A DNA stretch of 64,000 nucleotides, from positions 21,496 through 85,495 of the forward strand of contig JARLHU010000234.1 of assembly GCA_031292095.1 (NCBI GenBank), in the 5' to 3' direction. Origin of the DNA: Desulfosporosinus sp. (GTDB lineage: Bacteria; Bacillota; Desulfitobacteriia; Desulfitobacteriales; Desulfitobacteriaceae). Made by a program: the position numbers and the translations under genes. The notes under the pieces are model-generated. The model was given only the letters and a program-made list of their open reading frames with translations. It did not search any database and had not been told where the DNA came from. Position 1 is the stretch's first letter, and each line of letters starts with the position of its first letter. Shown here one piece after another: positions 18,951 to 30,113 of this stretch.

Positions 18951-20780
18951 ATGATTATCAATACAAATCTTGCTTCCATGAACACCTTACGCCAGATGAG
19001 TGTCAATGAAAAATCTACCCAAAGCTCTTTGGCCAAATTGTCCTCAGGTTTGAAGATCAACAGCGCCGCTGATGATGCAGCCGGTCTAGCCATCTCCGAA
19101 AAAATGCGTGGTCAGATCAGCGGTTTGAACCAAGCTACTAGCAATGCCCAAGATGGTATCTCTATGGTATCCACCGCTGAAGGTTCACTGAATGAGACCA
19201 CTAGTATCCTTCAACGTATGCGTGAACTCGCAGTTCAGGGTTCAAGTGATACCAACACCACTTCAGACCGTGGCGCAATGCAGACTGAAATGAATCAGCT
19301 GACCTCTGAAGTAAATCGAATTGGTAATACAACCTCGTTTAATACCCAGAAACTCTTGCAGGGTGATGGCAAAACTAACTTAAGTGCTTCTGGTATTGCC
19401 AATTTGGCAGGGAATTTGGGTGATGTTGCTGCTGTTGCTGGTGGTGGTGCTTTAGGGGCAGATGCTATATATACACAAGCAACTGACTCTACAACAATTG
19501 GTGGAACCCCGGCAACAATAGCTGCGGGTGATACTTTAACTGCGTCTTTAAATGGGATTACCTTGACAGCTACCTTTCAATCAGGTACTTCAGGAAATGG
19601 AGCTTTAGGTTCAGCATATAATGTTAGTGGAACCGCGGCCAGTATTAATCGGGCAGGTACCGATGTTGGTTCCACCTATACTAGTAATGCTGCTGGTAAA
19701 ACGCAAGTTGCAACGGACACTGCGAAAGCTTTCCAGGCGATGATTGATAACAACGCTGCCTTAAAAGGGAATTTTGTAGCGTCTGTATCTGGTGCTAATA
19801 ACGATGGTGTTACAATATCGGCTGTTAAGGGTGGAGCTGCTGATGGCGTAGCAGCCACGATTGGCGCATTTGGTGGCGCTTTAACTGGTGCTACCCAGAC
19901 TGACGCAGGGACTACAGCAGGTACCTATACTGCTCCAATAGTGGCAACTAAGGTAATTGATTTTAGCGCAATGGTCACAACCGCTCCGGCACAAGCTTTA
20001 GTGGGCAAAGGTATGACTATCAATGGGACCGAAGTTCAGTTTTATGATTCGACACAGGGTGCATATACTGGTAATGCCAAAGGTGTTGACATCAGCGCTG
20101 CAGTTCATGATGCGACAGTAGCTAATACAGGGAAAGACCTAGCACATACTCTAGCAACTCAGTTAAATTCTGTTTCCGGTATTACCGCATCTGATGCTGC
20201 TGGCAAACTTACCGTTTCTGCCGCTACTGCAGGAGCAGCCGGTAACAATATCGCAATAACTGATGGCGGTGTGCAAAAAGATTTCCAAGCTGTTTTACAA
20301 ATCGGTGCCAATACGGGAGAATCTATGACAGTGGACATTAAGGATATGCGTTCACAGGCTCTAGGTATTTCGGGGTTAACTTCAGCTGGTACTGTTACAG
20401 CCTCGAATGGAGCGATAGCATCCCTAACAGCTGTAACATCAGCATCCGATGGTACTAGTAACACGAATACTGAATATACCCTTGACCTTTCTTCTGCTGA
20501 CAAAGCAACAGCAGCCATTAGTGTCATTGATGATGCTACTGCTAAAGTATCCTCTGAACGTGCCAATTTGGGTGCCGTACAGAACCGTCTGGATCACACC
20601 ATCAACAACTTGGGGACTTCTTCCCAGAACATCACCACTGCTGAAGCCAACATCCGCGACGTAAATATGGCTAGTGAAATGACCAACTTCACAAAAAATA
20701 ATATTCTGCAACAGGCGTCACAGGCTATGCTGTCACAAGCTAACCAACAGGCCCAAGGCGTTCTGCAATTACTTCGTTAA
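18951..20780 (+). CDS. Flagellin with long variable central domain (609 aa)
   Basis: [57 protein letters not shown]-terminal [42 protein letters not shown]. Confidence 0.97.
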   Translation: MIINTNLASMNTLRQMSVNEKSTQSSLAKLSSGLKINSAADDAAGLAISEKMRGQISGLNQATSNAQDGISMVSTAEGSLNETTSILQRMRELAVQGSSDTNTTSDRGAMQTEMNQLTSEVNRIGNTTSFNTQKLLQGDGKTNLSASGIANLAGNLGDVAAVAGGGALGADAIYTQATDSTTIGGTPATIAAGDTLTASLNGITLTATFQSGTSGNGALGSAYNVSGTAASINRAGTDVGSTYTSNAAGKTQVATDTAKAFQAMIDNNAALKGNFVASVSGANNDGVTISAVKGGAADGVAATIGAFGGALTGATQTDAGTTAGTYTAPIVATKVIDFSAMVTTAPAQALVGKGMTINGTEVQFYDSTQGAYTGNAKGVDISAAVHDATVANTGKDLAHTLATQLNSVSGITASDAAGKLTVSAATAGAAGNNIAITDGGVQKDFQAVLQIGANTGESMTVDIKDMRSQALGISGLTSAGTVTASNGAIASLTAVTSASDGTSNTNTEYTLDLSSADKATAAISVIDDATAKVSSERANLGAVQNRLDHTINNLGTSSQNITTAEANIRDVNMASEMTNFTKNNILQQASQAMLSQANQQAQGVLQLLR

Positions 20781-20805
20781 TTGGCATAGTAAGTTAATAT
20801 GTTTC

Positions 20806-20844
20806 AAAAGGAGCCAGGGGCGGCGGTTGCCTATGGCTCCTTTT
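20806..20844 (+). terminator. Flagellin terminator
   Basis: AAAAGGAGCCA ... TGGCTCCTTTT. Confidence 0.8.
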
Positions 20845-20912
20845 CTGAAAAAATGTGTCAGCCTAATAGAGGAGTCAACAGTGATAGGTGGAAACACAAG
20901 GAGTGATCTATC

Positions 20913-21110
20913 ATGGATATAGCAAATATGTCAGTCGCGTTCAGTCAAAACAAAGTTCAGCAACAGGCAGGCATATCGGTCCTGAAAATGGCGTTGGGCG
21001 TTGAAGCGACTAAAGGTGATTCGATAGCGTCTCTAGCCAGCGTGACAACTAAGGCTATGGAATTGTCCGTTCAGTCAAATTTAGGAGCTAATCTCGACAT
21101 AGGAGCCTAA
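20913..21110 (+). CDS. YjfB family putative motility protein
   Basis: MDIANMSVAFSQNKVQQQAGISVLKMALGVEATKGDSI. Confidence 0.8.
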   Translation: MDIANMSVAFSQNKVQQQAGISVLKMALGVEATKGDSIASLASVTTKAMELSVQSNLGANLDIGA

Positions 21111-21173
21111 GGAACAGTCACTAGTTTAGGAGATACTAAGCTAGTGACTTTATAGATTTTTTATGTATACTCC

Positions 21174-21202
21174 TAAAGATCTGTGGCTCTTCTTACGATA
21201 CA
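21174..21202 (+). promoter_or_regulatory. SigD-type promoter upstream of fliD
   Basis: TAAAGATCTGTGGCTCTTCTTACGATACA; 22 nt to CGAT. Confidence 0.6.
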
Positions 21203-21304
21203 TATTGTAGATGAATCAATCAGAGGTGTTCGATTTGGATATTAATGCAGTAAAGATTCCTGAGGTTTTGGCGGTTCTGCCTTTATGGATAGGAGGTTTT
21301 AGAT

Positions 21305-22975
21305 ATGTCAGTTAGCTCAACTACTTCAACTACTTCAACTGGTTCAACTGGAGGAGGAACCTATGGATTATCTGGTTCTGGCCTGGATGTTGACGCATTA
21401 GTAAAGAAGTTAATGGCAGGACAACAAGCAAAAGACGATGCTTTGGTACAGAAGAAAACGGTACTGCAATGGCAAAAGACGGCTTATAATACGGTGTCTG
21501 ACGATCTCAGCAATTTTCGCAGTACTGTTTTTAACTACAAACTTCAGGCTACCTTAAGTCCAAATAAAGTTTCCTCCAGCAACACTTCTGTGGCGACTGC
21601 AACGGCCAACGCAGGCGCTGCTGACGTGAATCATTCCTTAGTGGTGGCTCAGCTAGCAAGTGGGGTGAATTTAACGAGTACTGCCAGTATTACCACTCCA
21701 ACTGGCGCAGATAAGAGCACTCTTGCGAGCCAGATGGGTGTTACTGGTTCTTTTACTATCAACATTAGTGATGGTGTGACGACAAAGCCTATTAATATTA
21801 CTTCCAGTGAAAGTATCAATCAGGTTGTTAGTGACATCAATAGTGCTGGTATTAACGTGCAGGCTAGTTATGACAGTACTTTAGATCGGTTTTTTCTTGC
21901 AACTACGAATACTGGAGCTACTACTAAGATAAGTATTAGTAGTTCCGTTACTACGGGAGATACTGATCCAGGGGCTGGGTTTATCAGCAAGCTGAATCTT
22001 TTTTCCACTACTCCTAGTTCCAATCTTAACTCGGACGGTACTACTACCTCCACGTTTTCTAGTTCTACGGGTCAAGATGCCGTTTTTAAATTAGATGGAG
22101 TGCCCCTAAACGAAGCCAGCAATTCATTCAGTATTTCTGGAGTTACGTACAATCTGACAGGCGTATCGACTGACGCAGCGATGTTAAATGGAGTTATGGA
22201 TACTACTGTTGGGCAAGCAACCAACGTCATCGTGACCAACGATACTGACACCGCAGTGGCCAGTATCCAATCCTTAGTTGACTCCTATAACAAGATTTTA
22301 GCTGAGGTCAATGGCGATTTAAGTCAAACTCGCTATACGGATTATCCACCTCTTACGGATACACAAAAGGCGGCTATGAAGGATTCGGATATTACCGCCT
22401 GGAATGCCAAGGCTCAGAGTGGGATGCTTAATAATGACAATACTCTTACAAGCCTCGTGAATACCATGCGTAATGCTTTTTCCAACCCTGTTACTGGCGT
22501 TACTGGTACTTATAATAGTGCGGCATCCATCGGCATCACCACAGGCGACTATACCGAGGGTGGTAAGCTATATCTAGATACCGACAAACTAAGAACAGCG
22601 TTGCAGGCCAATCCCAATGTGTTGAACCAGCTGTTTGGCTCGTCTGGAACAACGACAACGGATGCGAATGGTGTAACGACGACCGACACTTCAACTCAGG
22701 GGATTGCCGGGCGGCTGTATGATGGTCTTAAGAATACCATGGATCAATTGACGCAAATAGCTGGTACAACGGCTAATGCTCAATATGATAGCACTAGCAA
22801 TGTTGCTAAACAGATTATCGCCTATAATACGCAAATCACCGATGCGACAACCACGTTTAACACGATGCAGGCGACCTATTATACCCAATATAATGCCATG
22901 GAAGTAGCGCTTCAGTCTTTGAGTTCCCAGAGCAGTTGGTTAACATCGCAAATGAGTTCTAGTAGTAGTGGCTGA
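21305..22975 (+). CDS. fliD: Flagellar filament capping protein FliD
   Basis: YGLSGSGLDVDALVKKLMAGQQAKDDALVQKKTVLQWQKTAYN; internal SIQSLVDSYNKILAEVN. Confidence 0.93.
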   Translation: MSVSSTTSTTSTGSTGGGTYGLSGSGLDVDALVKKLMAGQQAKDDALVQKKTVLQWQKTAYNTVSDDLSNFRSTVFNYKLQATLSPNKVSSSNTSVATATANAGAADVNHSLVVAQLASGVNLTSTASITTPTGADKSTLASQMGVTGSFTINISDGVTTKPINITSSESINQVVSDINSAGINVQASYDSTLDRFFLATTNTGATTKISISSSVTTGDTDPGAGFISKLNLFSTTPSSNLNSDGTTTSTFSSSTGQDAVFKLDGVPLNEASNSFSISGVTYNLTGVSTDAAMLNGVMDTTVGQATNVIVTNDTDTAVASIQSLVDSYNKILAEVNGDLSQTRYTDYPPLTDTQKAAMKDSDITAWNAKAQSGMLNNDNTLTSLVNTMRNAFSNPVTGVTGTYNSAASIGITTGDYTEGGKLYLDTDKLRTALQANPNVLNQLFGSSGTTTTDANGVTTTDTSTQGIAGRLYDGLKNTMDQLTQIAGTTANAQYDSTSNVAKQIIAYNTQITDATTTFNTMQATYYTQYNAMEVALQSLSSQSSWLTSQMSSSSSG

Positions 22976-23003
22976 TAATTAGTAAATTACAGGAGGTTTT
23001 AGT

Positions 23004-23396
23004 ATGGTGAATTCACAAGCGGCAAATGCTTATAAAAACCAGCAGATTATGACGGCCCCACCGGAACAATTGACCTTATTGCTCTATAATGGAGCGTTGC
23101 GCTTTCTGAATGAAAGCATTTTGGCGACGGAGCAGGGGGATATCCAAAAAGCCCATAACGCCAATAAGCGTGTGCAGGACATCGTACGGGAATTTGTAAT
23201 CACCTTGGATATGAGCTATGAAATATCGAAAAACTTCGCACAACTTTATGAATATACGGAATACTGCCTCATTCAGGGTAACATTAAGAAAGATGTTAAG
23301 CTATTGCAACAGGCGAAGGATGTGCTCCAGGAACTGCGGGAGGCTTGGGTTGGTGCTATGAAACAAACGCAGGTGGCTCGGGTGGCAGGTAGATAA
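23004..23396 (+). CDS. fliS: Flagellar export chaperone FliS
   Basis: AANAYKNQQIMTAPPEQLTLLLYNGALRFLNES. Confidence 0.95.
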   Translation: MVNSQAANAYKNQQIMTAPPEQLTLLLYNGALRFLNESILATEQGDIQKAHNANKRVQDIVREFVITLDMSYEISKNFAQLYEYTEYCLIQGNIKKDVKLLQQAKDVLQELREAWVGAMKQTQVARVAGR

Positions 23397-23728
23397 TGGC
23401 GGAAAAACCAGCGCAAGCTTTGTGGCAGGATTATCGGTTTTTAACGAAAGAAATAAAGAAATTTCTAAAGAAGCAGGATATGGCGCTCTTTTATCACCTG
23501 GTGGAACAGAGGGAACTGGTGCAGACCATCATTGATCAGACGACTGATGATGGCTTCAAAGACTCACAGGCAGGACGGACGATGCTTACTGAAATCCAGC
23601 AAGAGAACCAAGAGATCATCCATGACTTGCAGGTTCAACTCGGTCGTAGCAAGCGACAACATCAGGTTTCAGAAGCCTATAGTGGAGTGAGCAATGCTCC
23701 GATCAGTCGGCTGAGTTGGAAACGATAA
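23396..23728 (+). CDS. FliT-like/hypothetical flagellar protein
   Basis: Small coiled-coil protein immediately after fliS; position matches fliT-like genes. Confidence 0.5.
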   Translation: MAEKPAQALWQDYRFLTKEIKKFLKKQDMALFYHLVEQRELVQTIIDQTTDDGFKDSQAGRTMLTEIQQENQEIIHDLQVQLGRSKRQHQVSEAYSGVSNAPISRLSWKR

Positions 23729-23800
23729 ATTGGTAAATTATCCTTGACTTTCTAGGTGAAGGCCGGGGATGTCTTTATCGAAGATAAGAGTGGAGAGACA

Positions 23801-24847
23801 ATGAAAATAAGTCTATGTATGATCGTGAAAAATGAAGAGGAGCTTCTTCAGCGAAGTTTGAGCAATGTTACTCGTTATGTAGATGAAATCATTGTCGTAG
23901 ATACCGGCTCAACCGATCGTACTCAGGTGATAGCGCGGAATTGTGGGGCGCAAGTCTATGATTTCCCCTGGTGTGATGATTTTTCTGCTGCTAGGAACTT
24001 TGCGTTAGAGAAAGCGTCTTGTGACTGGGTGCTTGTATTAGACGCAGATGAAGTCGTCAACGATTTTCAAGTTGAGGATATCCGAAAGGTTATAAAGACA
24101 GATCAAGATATTGTGGGTCGAATCAAACTGATTAACCTAATATCCGATGCGATGGGGGAGAAACGTTCAACTGAAAGAATTAGTCGCTTGTTCAACCGCA
24201 AGCTATTTCACTACGAAGGGGCTATCCATGAACAGATTGTCCGGAAAGATGGGCACCCGTTCAATACTGCTCCGGTAGAAATAACGGTCGAACATAGTGG
24301 CTATACCCAGGAAGTCCTTCGACGCACAAATAAAATCGCCCGAAATATCACCATGCTGAAACAGGCCATGGAGAAAAGTCCCGAGGATACTTACTTGCTT
24401 TATCAATCAGGCAAATCTTTTTATTTGGACAAAGATTATAACGAGGCTGTCGCTTACTTTGAACGAGCGTTAGCTTTACCCATAAACTTTTCGCTGGAAT
24501 TCGTGGAAGATCTGGTTGAAACCTATGGGTATGCTTTAATCAATTGCGAAAATTATACAGAAGCATTGTGTCTGAAGAACTTTGAAAAGTTTTACACCGG
24601 TTCAACAGATTACCAGTTTTTAATGGGCCTTGTCTCTATGAATAACGGGGAGTTTTCTGAGGCGATAGGACAATTTTCACAGTGTATTGATAATAAAGAA
24701 GGAAAGGTAGAAGGAATAAATTCTTATTTGCCGAAGTATAACATTGCTGTTATCCATGAGTGCTTGGGATGCCGAGCTGAAGCGGTTAGTTACTACCAAC
24801 AATGCGGAAATTATCCCGCTGCTCGTAAGCGTCTTAGAGAAATATAG
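23801..24847 (+). CDS. Family 2 glycosyltransferase with TPR repeats
   Basis: MKISLCMIVKNEEELLQRSLSNV...DEIIVVDTGSTDRTQ...VLVLDADEVV; C-terminal TPR-like helices. Confidence 0.9.
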   Translation: MKISLCMIVKNEEELLQRSLSNVTRYVDEIIVVDTGSTDRTQVIARNCGAQVYDFPWCDDFSAARNFALEKASCDWVLVLDADEVVNDFQVEDIRKVIKTDQDIVGRIKLINLISDAMGEKRSTERISRLFNRKLFHYEGAIHEQIVRKDGHPFNTAPVEITVEHSGYTQEVLRRTNKIARNITMLKQAMEKSPEDTYLLYQSGKSFYLDKDYNEAVAYFERALALPINFSLEFVEDLVETYGYALINCENYTEALCLKNFEKFYTGSTDYQFLMGLVSMNNGEFSEAIGQFSQCIDNKEGKVEGINSYLPKYNIAVIHECLGCRAEAVSYYQQCGNYPAARKRLREI

Positions 24848-24934
24848 TGATGGGGGCTAGTTCTGAAAGATCAGCAGTCAGTGGGACAATTTGGCTAATA
24901 TTATGATTAGATTATTTTGTAGGAGGAATACCTG

Positions 24935-25303
24935 ATGCCTAATCCTATTCAACCGAATACTCAGTCCACCACGATCCCAGTCAGTACTTTTTCTGGTCAA
25001 AAACTGGAAACATCTCAGGAGACTCCTATCAAGGTAGTTGATCGTAAGCAAGATATCCCCTCTGCTCGAGAAGAGATTCCCCGTGAAGAAGTGGAAAAAA
25101 CCACAGAAAAGCTCAATCGACTAATGGGAATTATTGACAAACGCTTAGAATTCAGAGTGGATGACAAATCCAAACGAGTGGTGGTTAAAATCATTGATCA
25201 GCAAAGCGGAGACGTGCTGAATGAAATTCCTTCCAAACAGGCCATAGATATTCTGAATTCTTTTAGCGATATGGTCGGTTTGATGGTCGATAAACGGGCT
25301 TAA
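24935..25303 (+). CDS. flaG: FlaG family protein
   Basis: LNRLMGIIDKRLEFRVDDKSKRVVVKIIDQQSGDVLNEIPSKQAIDIL. Confidence 0.9.
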   Translation: MPNPIQPNTQSTTIPVSTFSGQKLETSQETPIKVVDRKQDIPSAREEIPREEVEKTTEKLNRLMGIIDKRLEFRVDDKSKRVVVKIIDQQSGDVLNEIPSKQAIDILNSFSDMVGLMVDKRA

Positions 25304-25628
25304 TTAGCGATTGAGGAAAGTCTTGACCGGGAATAACTGGAAATTATTTTGAGGATAAAATTAATAAACCCTTAGTATACAAGACAAACAGGATGCACCT
25401 TCAGCAGCTTGTTTGTTTTTTGCATATATATCTCGACAATCTTTAACAAGAAACTATATACGGTTTTCCAACTTGATGCTAGTATTAGAAAATAAGAGTT
25501 AAATAGAAGTTGATGCTTATTTTGGAGGAATTCTAACAAATGATGGCGAATGAAAGTATATAGTTGGGTTTAGGTGATGTGCGGAATTAGATTGTTGAAT
25601 GGGTTCAAAAAGATTGGAGGGTCAAGGG

Positions 25629-27791
25629 ATGGGTCAGGATGACAACATAAACCTGGGGGTCGATTTGGGAGAGTTTCTAGAATTTTACCTCTTAGACTCT
25701 CAAGAGCAGATTGATAGACTGGGAGCAGGGCTTTTACAACTGGAGAAAGAGGGAGGAAATATCGGGCTCATTAACGATCTTTTCCGCTCTGCTCATAGTT
25801 TGAAGGGGGCTTCAGGGACCATGGGGTTCACCCCGATTGTGGCGATGACCCATGCAGCCGAAGACTTATTGGATAATTTACGACAGGGGAAAATGGATGT
25901 TTCTTTGGAAATGATTGATGTTTTATTAGCAGTGACAGACCGAGTCAAAGCGATGTTGACTCAAGTGGAGTTACGTCAGGAGATCACGGTTGGGTTCGAA
26001 GATTTAGTCTCCTCCATGAGGGGGGTATTAGCGGGCGAAAAGCCGGTGGCAGTAGTGAGTCCGCAGATTATTCCAGTGACAGAGGAAGTTGCTTTGGAGA
26101 ATTTCGTTGCGCTTGATTTTTCTCTCACTCAATTCGAAAGTGAAAAAGTTAACAATGCTCAGCTTATGGGGCATGGCATTTATCAGGTGGAGGTGCAACT
26201 CGAGTCAGGTACGCTGATGAAGGCGGTACGTGCTGTGATGGTGACCCAGCGGCTGGAGGGAATGGGCACTGTAGTCAAACTTTTACCTAGTATTGAGGAT
26301 TTGGAAGTTGGAAATGCCGAGGGTTTCGCCTTACTCGTTATCAGTGATGAGTTGAGCGGAGAGATGCAGCGGGAAGTGTTAGGGATTTCTGAAGTGGAAG
26401 CTGTCATGATCCATTCCTATCCGGTGGCTGACCTCCTTATAGAAGTCGAGTCAATTAGACCTGAAGTAAGTGCTGACCTTGTGATGGAAGAGAAACCGTC
26501 CCCTTCGTCTTTCCAGCCGAGTCCAGTTGTCGAACCGAAGGGGACAGGCATCGGCGCTCCCGCTCCAGTTACCGAAGCTGCGAATGGAGAAGGGAATACC
26601 CAAGTACATACCATTCGAGTGGACACGGTGCGGATGGATAATCTCATCAATTTAGTCGGAGAGATGGTCATTACTCGGACCCGCTTGGTGCAAATCGGTT
26701 TGGATCTGAAGGCTCAGTACCGTATGGACAATATGGTTAATAATTTGAACGAGGCCAACGTTTATTTGGGACGTTTGATGAATGACTTACAAGAGAGTGT
26801 CATGCGCCTGCGCATGGTGGCGATTGGGACGGTATTTGGTCGTTTCCCCCGCTTAGTCCGGGATCTTGCTAAGAAAACAGGCAAGGAGATTGACTTGGTT
26901 TTAAAAGGGGAAGACACTGAGCTGGATAAAACGGTCGTGGAAGTGATTGGGGATCCTTTAATGCACCTGATTCGAAATGCGGTGGATCATGGGATTGAAT
27001 CTCCGGAGGTGCGTCGCGAGGCAGGTAAGCCGGAGGTGGGCACGATTACGCTGGATGCCTATCATGAAGGAAACCACATTGCGATTCTGATCTCGGATGA
27101 CGGGGCGGGGTTACCCCTCGATAAAATTCGGAATATTGCAGTTGCCAAAGGTCTGATCGGAGAGAGTGAGGAACTTTCGGAACGTGATATTTCAAACCTC
27201 ATCTTCTTGCCGGGTTTTAGCACCGCTGATACCGTGACCGATATTTCCGGGCGGGGTGTGGGGATGGATGTGGTGAAAAAGGCCCTGAACAATCTCGGGG
27301 GAATGGTGGAGATTACGACTCGTAAAGGGAAGGGAAGCACCTTTACTATACGGTTGCCCTTGACCTTGGCGATCATTCAGGCTCTCCTCGTAGAAGTAGG
27401 AGAAGAGATCTATGCGGTGCCACTTTCCTCCGTTTTAGAGACCCTGCTGGTCAATCGGGTGGAGATTAAAACCGTCGGGGGGTTGCCGATGGTTCAATTG
27501 CGTGGGAATACTTTACCACTGATTTCTTTACAAGAGAAGTTTGGTCTGCCGGCTCCAGAAACTGTCAGTAGTGAGGTTTTTGTGGTTGTTGTGGGTTTTG
27601 GAGATAAAGCCTTGGGGCTCATTGTGGACGAATTGCGCGGACAGCAGGAAGTTGTCATCAAGTCCTTGGGCGATTTTCTGAATAATCTACCCGGGATTGC
27701 CGGCGCAACGATTCTCGGAGATGGCAAAGTTACGTTAATTCTCGATATTGGATCACTTATTCAAGACGTCTTAGTCACGCGCAAAGCGTAG
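25629..27791 (+). CDS. cheA: Chemotaxis histidine kinase CheA
   Basis: HPt LFRSAHSLKGASGTMGF; HATPase IRNAVDHGIESPEVR...GRGVGMDVVKK; C-terminal CheW-like domain. Confidence 0.95.
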   Translation: MGQDDNINLGVDLGEFLEFYLLDSQEQIDRLGAGLLQLEKEGGNIGLINDLFRSAHSLKGASGTMGFTPIVAMTHAAEDLLDNLRQGKMDVSLEMIDVLLAVTDRVKAMLTQVELRQEITVGFEDLVSSMRGVLAGEKPVAVVSPQIIPVTEEVALENFVALDFSLTQFESEKVNNAQLMGHGIYQVEVQLESGTLMKAVRAVMVTQRLEGMGTVVKLLPSIEDLEVGNAEGFALLVISDELSGEMQREVLGISEVEAVMIHSYPVADLLIEVESIRPEVSADLVMEEKPSPSSFQPSPVVEPKGTGIGAPAPVTEAANGEGNTQVHTIRVDTVRMDNLINLVGEMVITRTRLVQIGLDLKAQYRMDNMVNNLNEANVYLGRLMNDLQESVMRLRMVAIGTVFGRFPRLVRDLAKKTGKEIDLVLKGEDTELDKTVVEVIGDPLMHLIRNAVDHGIESPEVRREAGKPEVGTITLDAYHEGNHIAILISDDGAGLPLDKIRNIAVAKGLIGESEELSERDISNLIFLPGFSTADTVTDISGRGVGMDVVKKALNNLGGMVEITTRKGKGSTFTIRLPLTLAIIQALLVEVGEEIYAVPLSSVLETLLVNRVEIKTVGGLPMVQLRGNTLPLISLQEKFGLPAPETVSSEVFVVVVGFGDKALGLIVDELRGQQEVVIKSLGDFLNNLPGIAGATILGDGKVTLILDIGSLIQDVLVTRKA

Positions 27792-27792
27792 G

Positions 27793-28012
27793 CGAGGTTC
27801 GAGGCTCGAGGTTCGAGGCGCGAATAAGTATAAAAACTTAATAGTTTTTAGCTACGATTTAAATCGCATCTCAAACCATCACCTCTCGCTTTGCGCTCGA
27901 TCAAAATAACATCGCGCCTCGTGCTCGCTTAATAGGTGACCTTAATCAATTTCCTAAAAACTTTCAAGTTTTTATTCCAGTTCGAGCCTCGAGCATCGCG
28001 CCTCGTGCCTCG
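27793..28012. repeat. Heptamer inverted repeat, cheA-cheW intergenic
   Basis: 5' arm CGAGGTT-CGAGGCT-CGAGGTT-CGAGGCG-CGAATAA; 3' arm reverse complement CGAGGCA-CGAGGCG-CGATGCT-CGAGGCT. Confidence 0.85.
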
Positions 28013-28032
28013 CTTAAAGAGGGGGATTAACA

Positions 28033-28458
28033 TTGGCTGAAGAACAATTAGTGACTTTTTGTTTAGGTTCTGAAGAATTTGGTGTAGATATTATGCGCGT
28101 CCAAGAGATTATTCGTATTCCACCGATCACACGGGTGCCTAAAGCGCCGGTTTATGTGGAGGGTGTGATTAATTTGCGGGGAAATGTGATTCCAGTGATC
28201 AGTTTGCGCACCCGTTTTGGAATGACTCGCGTGGAAGAAACTGATCTCAGTCGGATTATTGTCCTGCAGGTACATACTAAGGTCTTTGGGATTGGGGTGG
28301 ATGCCGTAACAGAAGTTTTGCGCATTGACAGTGATGAAATTGAGCCACCACCCCCGATCGCGTTGGGTATGGACTCCCAGTTTATTCGAGGAGTAGGAAA
28401 AATCGGTGAGCGGCTACTGATTATTTTAGAGCTCGATCAAATCATGGGCGGAGAGTAA
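28033..28458 (+). CDS. cheW: Chemotaxis coupling protein CheW
   Basis: LVTFCLGSEEFGVDIMRVQEIIRIPPITRVPKAPVYVEGVINLRGNVIPVI; TTG start. Confidence 0.93.
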   Translation: MAEEQLVTFCLGSEEFGVDIMRVQEIIRIPPITRVPKAPVYVEGVINLRGNVIPVISLRTRFGMTRVEETDLSRIIVLQVHTKVFGIGVDAVTEVLRIDSDEIEPPPPIALGMDSQFIRGVGKIGERLLIILELDQIMGGE

Positions 28459-28461
28459 GCG

Positions 28462-29613
28462 ATGAGTGGAAGGCCGAAAACACCGATCGGGGTTTTGATC
28501 GTTGATGATTCTCCTTTTATGCGCATGACCCTCCAGAAAATTCTTAATCAAGATCCCGATATTCAGGTTTTGGACACCGCACGGGATGGGCGTGAAGGGG
28601 TTTTAAAGCTTCAAGCCCTGCGTCCACAGGTTGTGACAATGGATGTTGAGATGCCCGTTATGGACGGACTTAGGGCGTTGGAAGAAATTATGCGGTGGCA
28701 ACCGACGCCGGTGATTATGTTAAGCGCCGTGACGACAGAAGGGGCACAAGCCACGTTGAAGGCACTTGATCTAGGGGCTTTTGATGTGGTGGCCAAACCA
28801 ACAGGCAATCCGGGAGCGGATCTGCAGGTGCTTACGCACGATTTAGTGGAGAAGGTGAAAGCAGCAGCCGGTGTCAACCCTGCTCGACTAGGGCGTAAGG
28901 TGGTACCTGCGAGTGTCACGGTTCAACCCGCGGTTACCAGAGTGGCCGCGGCTGGAATGGGGAGTTCTCCTATGGGACAACAAGGATTGCGCCCGGCAGC
29001 ACAGGGGAAAATGGGTTTGTTGCCTAAGCACGCCATTGAGATTGTGGCGATCGGGACGTCTACTGGGGGGCCTTCTGCGTTACAAGCGGTTCTGCCAACC
29101 CTACCGGTCGATTTTCCAGTTCCCGTACTTGTGGCGCAGCATATGCCGCCTGGTTTTACTGGGCCACTTGCTCAGCGCTTAAACGGGCTCTGTCCGTTGA
29201 ATGTCAGGGAAGGGATACATGGTGAAGCATTGAAGGCAGGAACCGTGTATGTCGCTCCGGCTGGTAAACAACTGCAGGTTCAGCGTAAGGCGGGGCAGTT
29301 GATCCTTCATATTGGAGATGAAGCTCCGATACCTACCCTTTATCATCCTTCGGTGGATGTTATGTTTCTTTCCTTGGCGAAGGAAGTTGGTAAAGGAACC
29401 CTTGGCGTGGTGATGACTGGAATGGGCAACGATGGGGCGAAGGGTATGAAGGAACTTAAGCGGTTAGAGGGCTTTGCGATCGCTGAAGCGGAGGAAACCT
29501 GTGTGGTCTATGGGATGCCTAGGTCGATCGTGGAGGCTGGCCTTGCTGACCGAGTTGTACCGTTGGGAGAGATTGGTCGAACGATTGTAGAGTGCGTTAT
29601 GAGGAGGGGATGA
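28462..29613 (+). CDS. cheB: Protein-glutamate methylesterase CheB
   Basis: Receiver domain VLIVDDSPFMRMTLQ; GTSTGGPSALQAVLP, QHMPPGFTGPLAQRLN, MTGMGNDGAKGM. Confidence 0.95.
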   Translation: MSGRPKTPIGVLIVDDSPFMRMTLQKILNQDPDIQVLDTARDGREGVLKLQALRPQVVTMDVEMPVMDGLRALEEIMRWQPTPVIMLSAVTTEGAQATLKALDLGAFDVVAKPTGNPGADLQVLTHDLVEKVKAAAGVNPARLGRKVVPASVTVQPAVTRVAAAGMGSSPMGQQGLRPAAQGKMGLLPKHAIEIVAIGTSTGGPSALQAVLPTLPVDFPVPVLVAQHMPPGFTGPLAQRLNGLCPLNVREGIHGEALKAGTVYVAPAGKQLQVQRKAGQLILHIGDEAPIPTLYHPSVDVMFLSLAKEVGKGTLGVVMTGMGNDGAKGMKELKRLEGFAIAEAEETCVVYGMPRSIVEAGLADRVVPLGEIGRTIVECVMRRG

Positions 29614-29617
29614 ACGG

Positions 29618-30106
29618 ATGAGTCTTTTTGGAGCAATTGATATTAGTGCTTCTGGGTTAACCGCTCAGCGTTTGCGAATGGATCTCATTGCTAACAATAT
29701 CGCCAATATTAATACAACCCGCACGGGCACACTGACTGCGGCTGGGAATCCTATACCCTATAGTCGTCAGGAGGCTACCTTTGTCCCTCGTCCTCCTGAC
29801 ACGCCGTTTGCTAGTGTTCTCGGAGAAACCTTAGGAAGTCAAAACGCCGGGAATGGGGTACAAGTGGCTAGCATTAGTGACGATGTTCAAGAACCCTTTG
29901 GTTTAGAGTACAACCCCAGTTCCCCGGATGCCTCTACAGTGGCTGAACCAGGCTTACCGGTAGGGTATGTGCGTCAACCGAACGTAAATATTACGACGGA
30001 AATGGTGGATATGATCTCCGCTTCTCGAGCCTATGAAGCGAATGTGACCGCTATGAATGCCAGTAAGGCGATGGCCTCCAAAGCACTGGAAATTGGAAAG
30101 GGGTAA
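29618..30106 (+). CDS. flgC: Flagellar basal-body rod protein FlgC
   Basis: SLFGAIDISASGLTAQRLRMDLIANNIANINTTRT; VNITTEMVDMISASRAYEANVTAMNASK. Confidence 0.95.
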   Translation: MSLFGAIDISASGLTAQRLRMDLIANNIANINTTRTGTLTAAGNPIPYSRQEATFVPRPPDTPFASVLGETLGSQNAGNGVQVASISDDVQEPFGLEYNPSSPDASTVAEPGLPVGYVRQPNVNITTEMVDMISASRAYEANVTAMNASKAMASKALEIGKG

Positions 30107-30113
30107 TGAGTAG

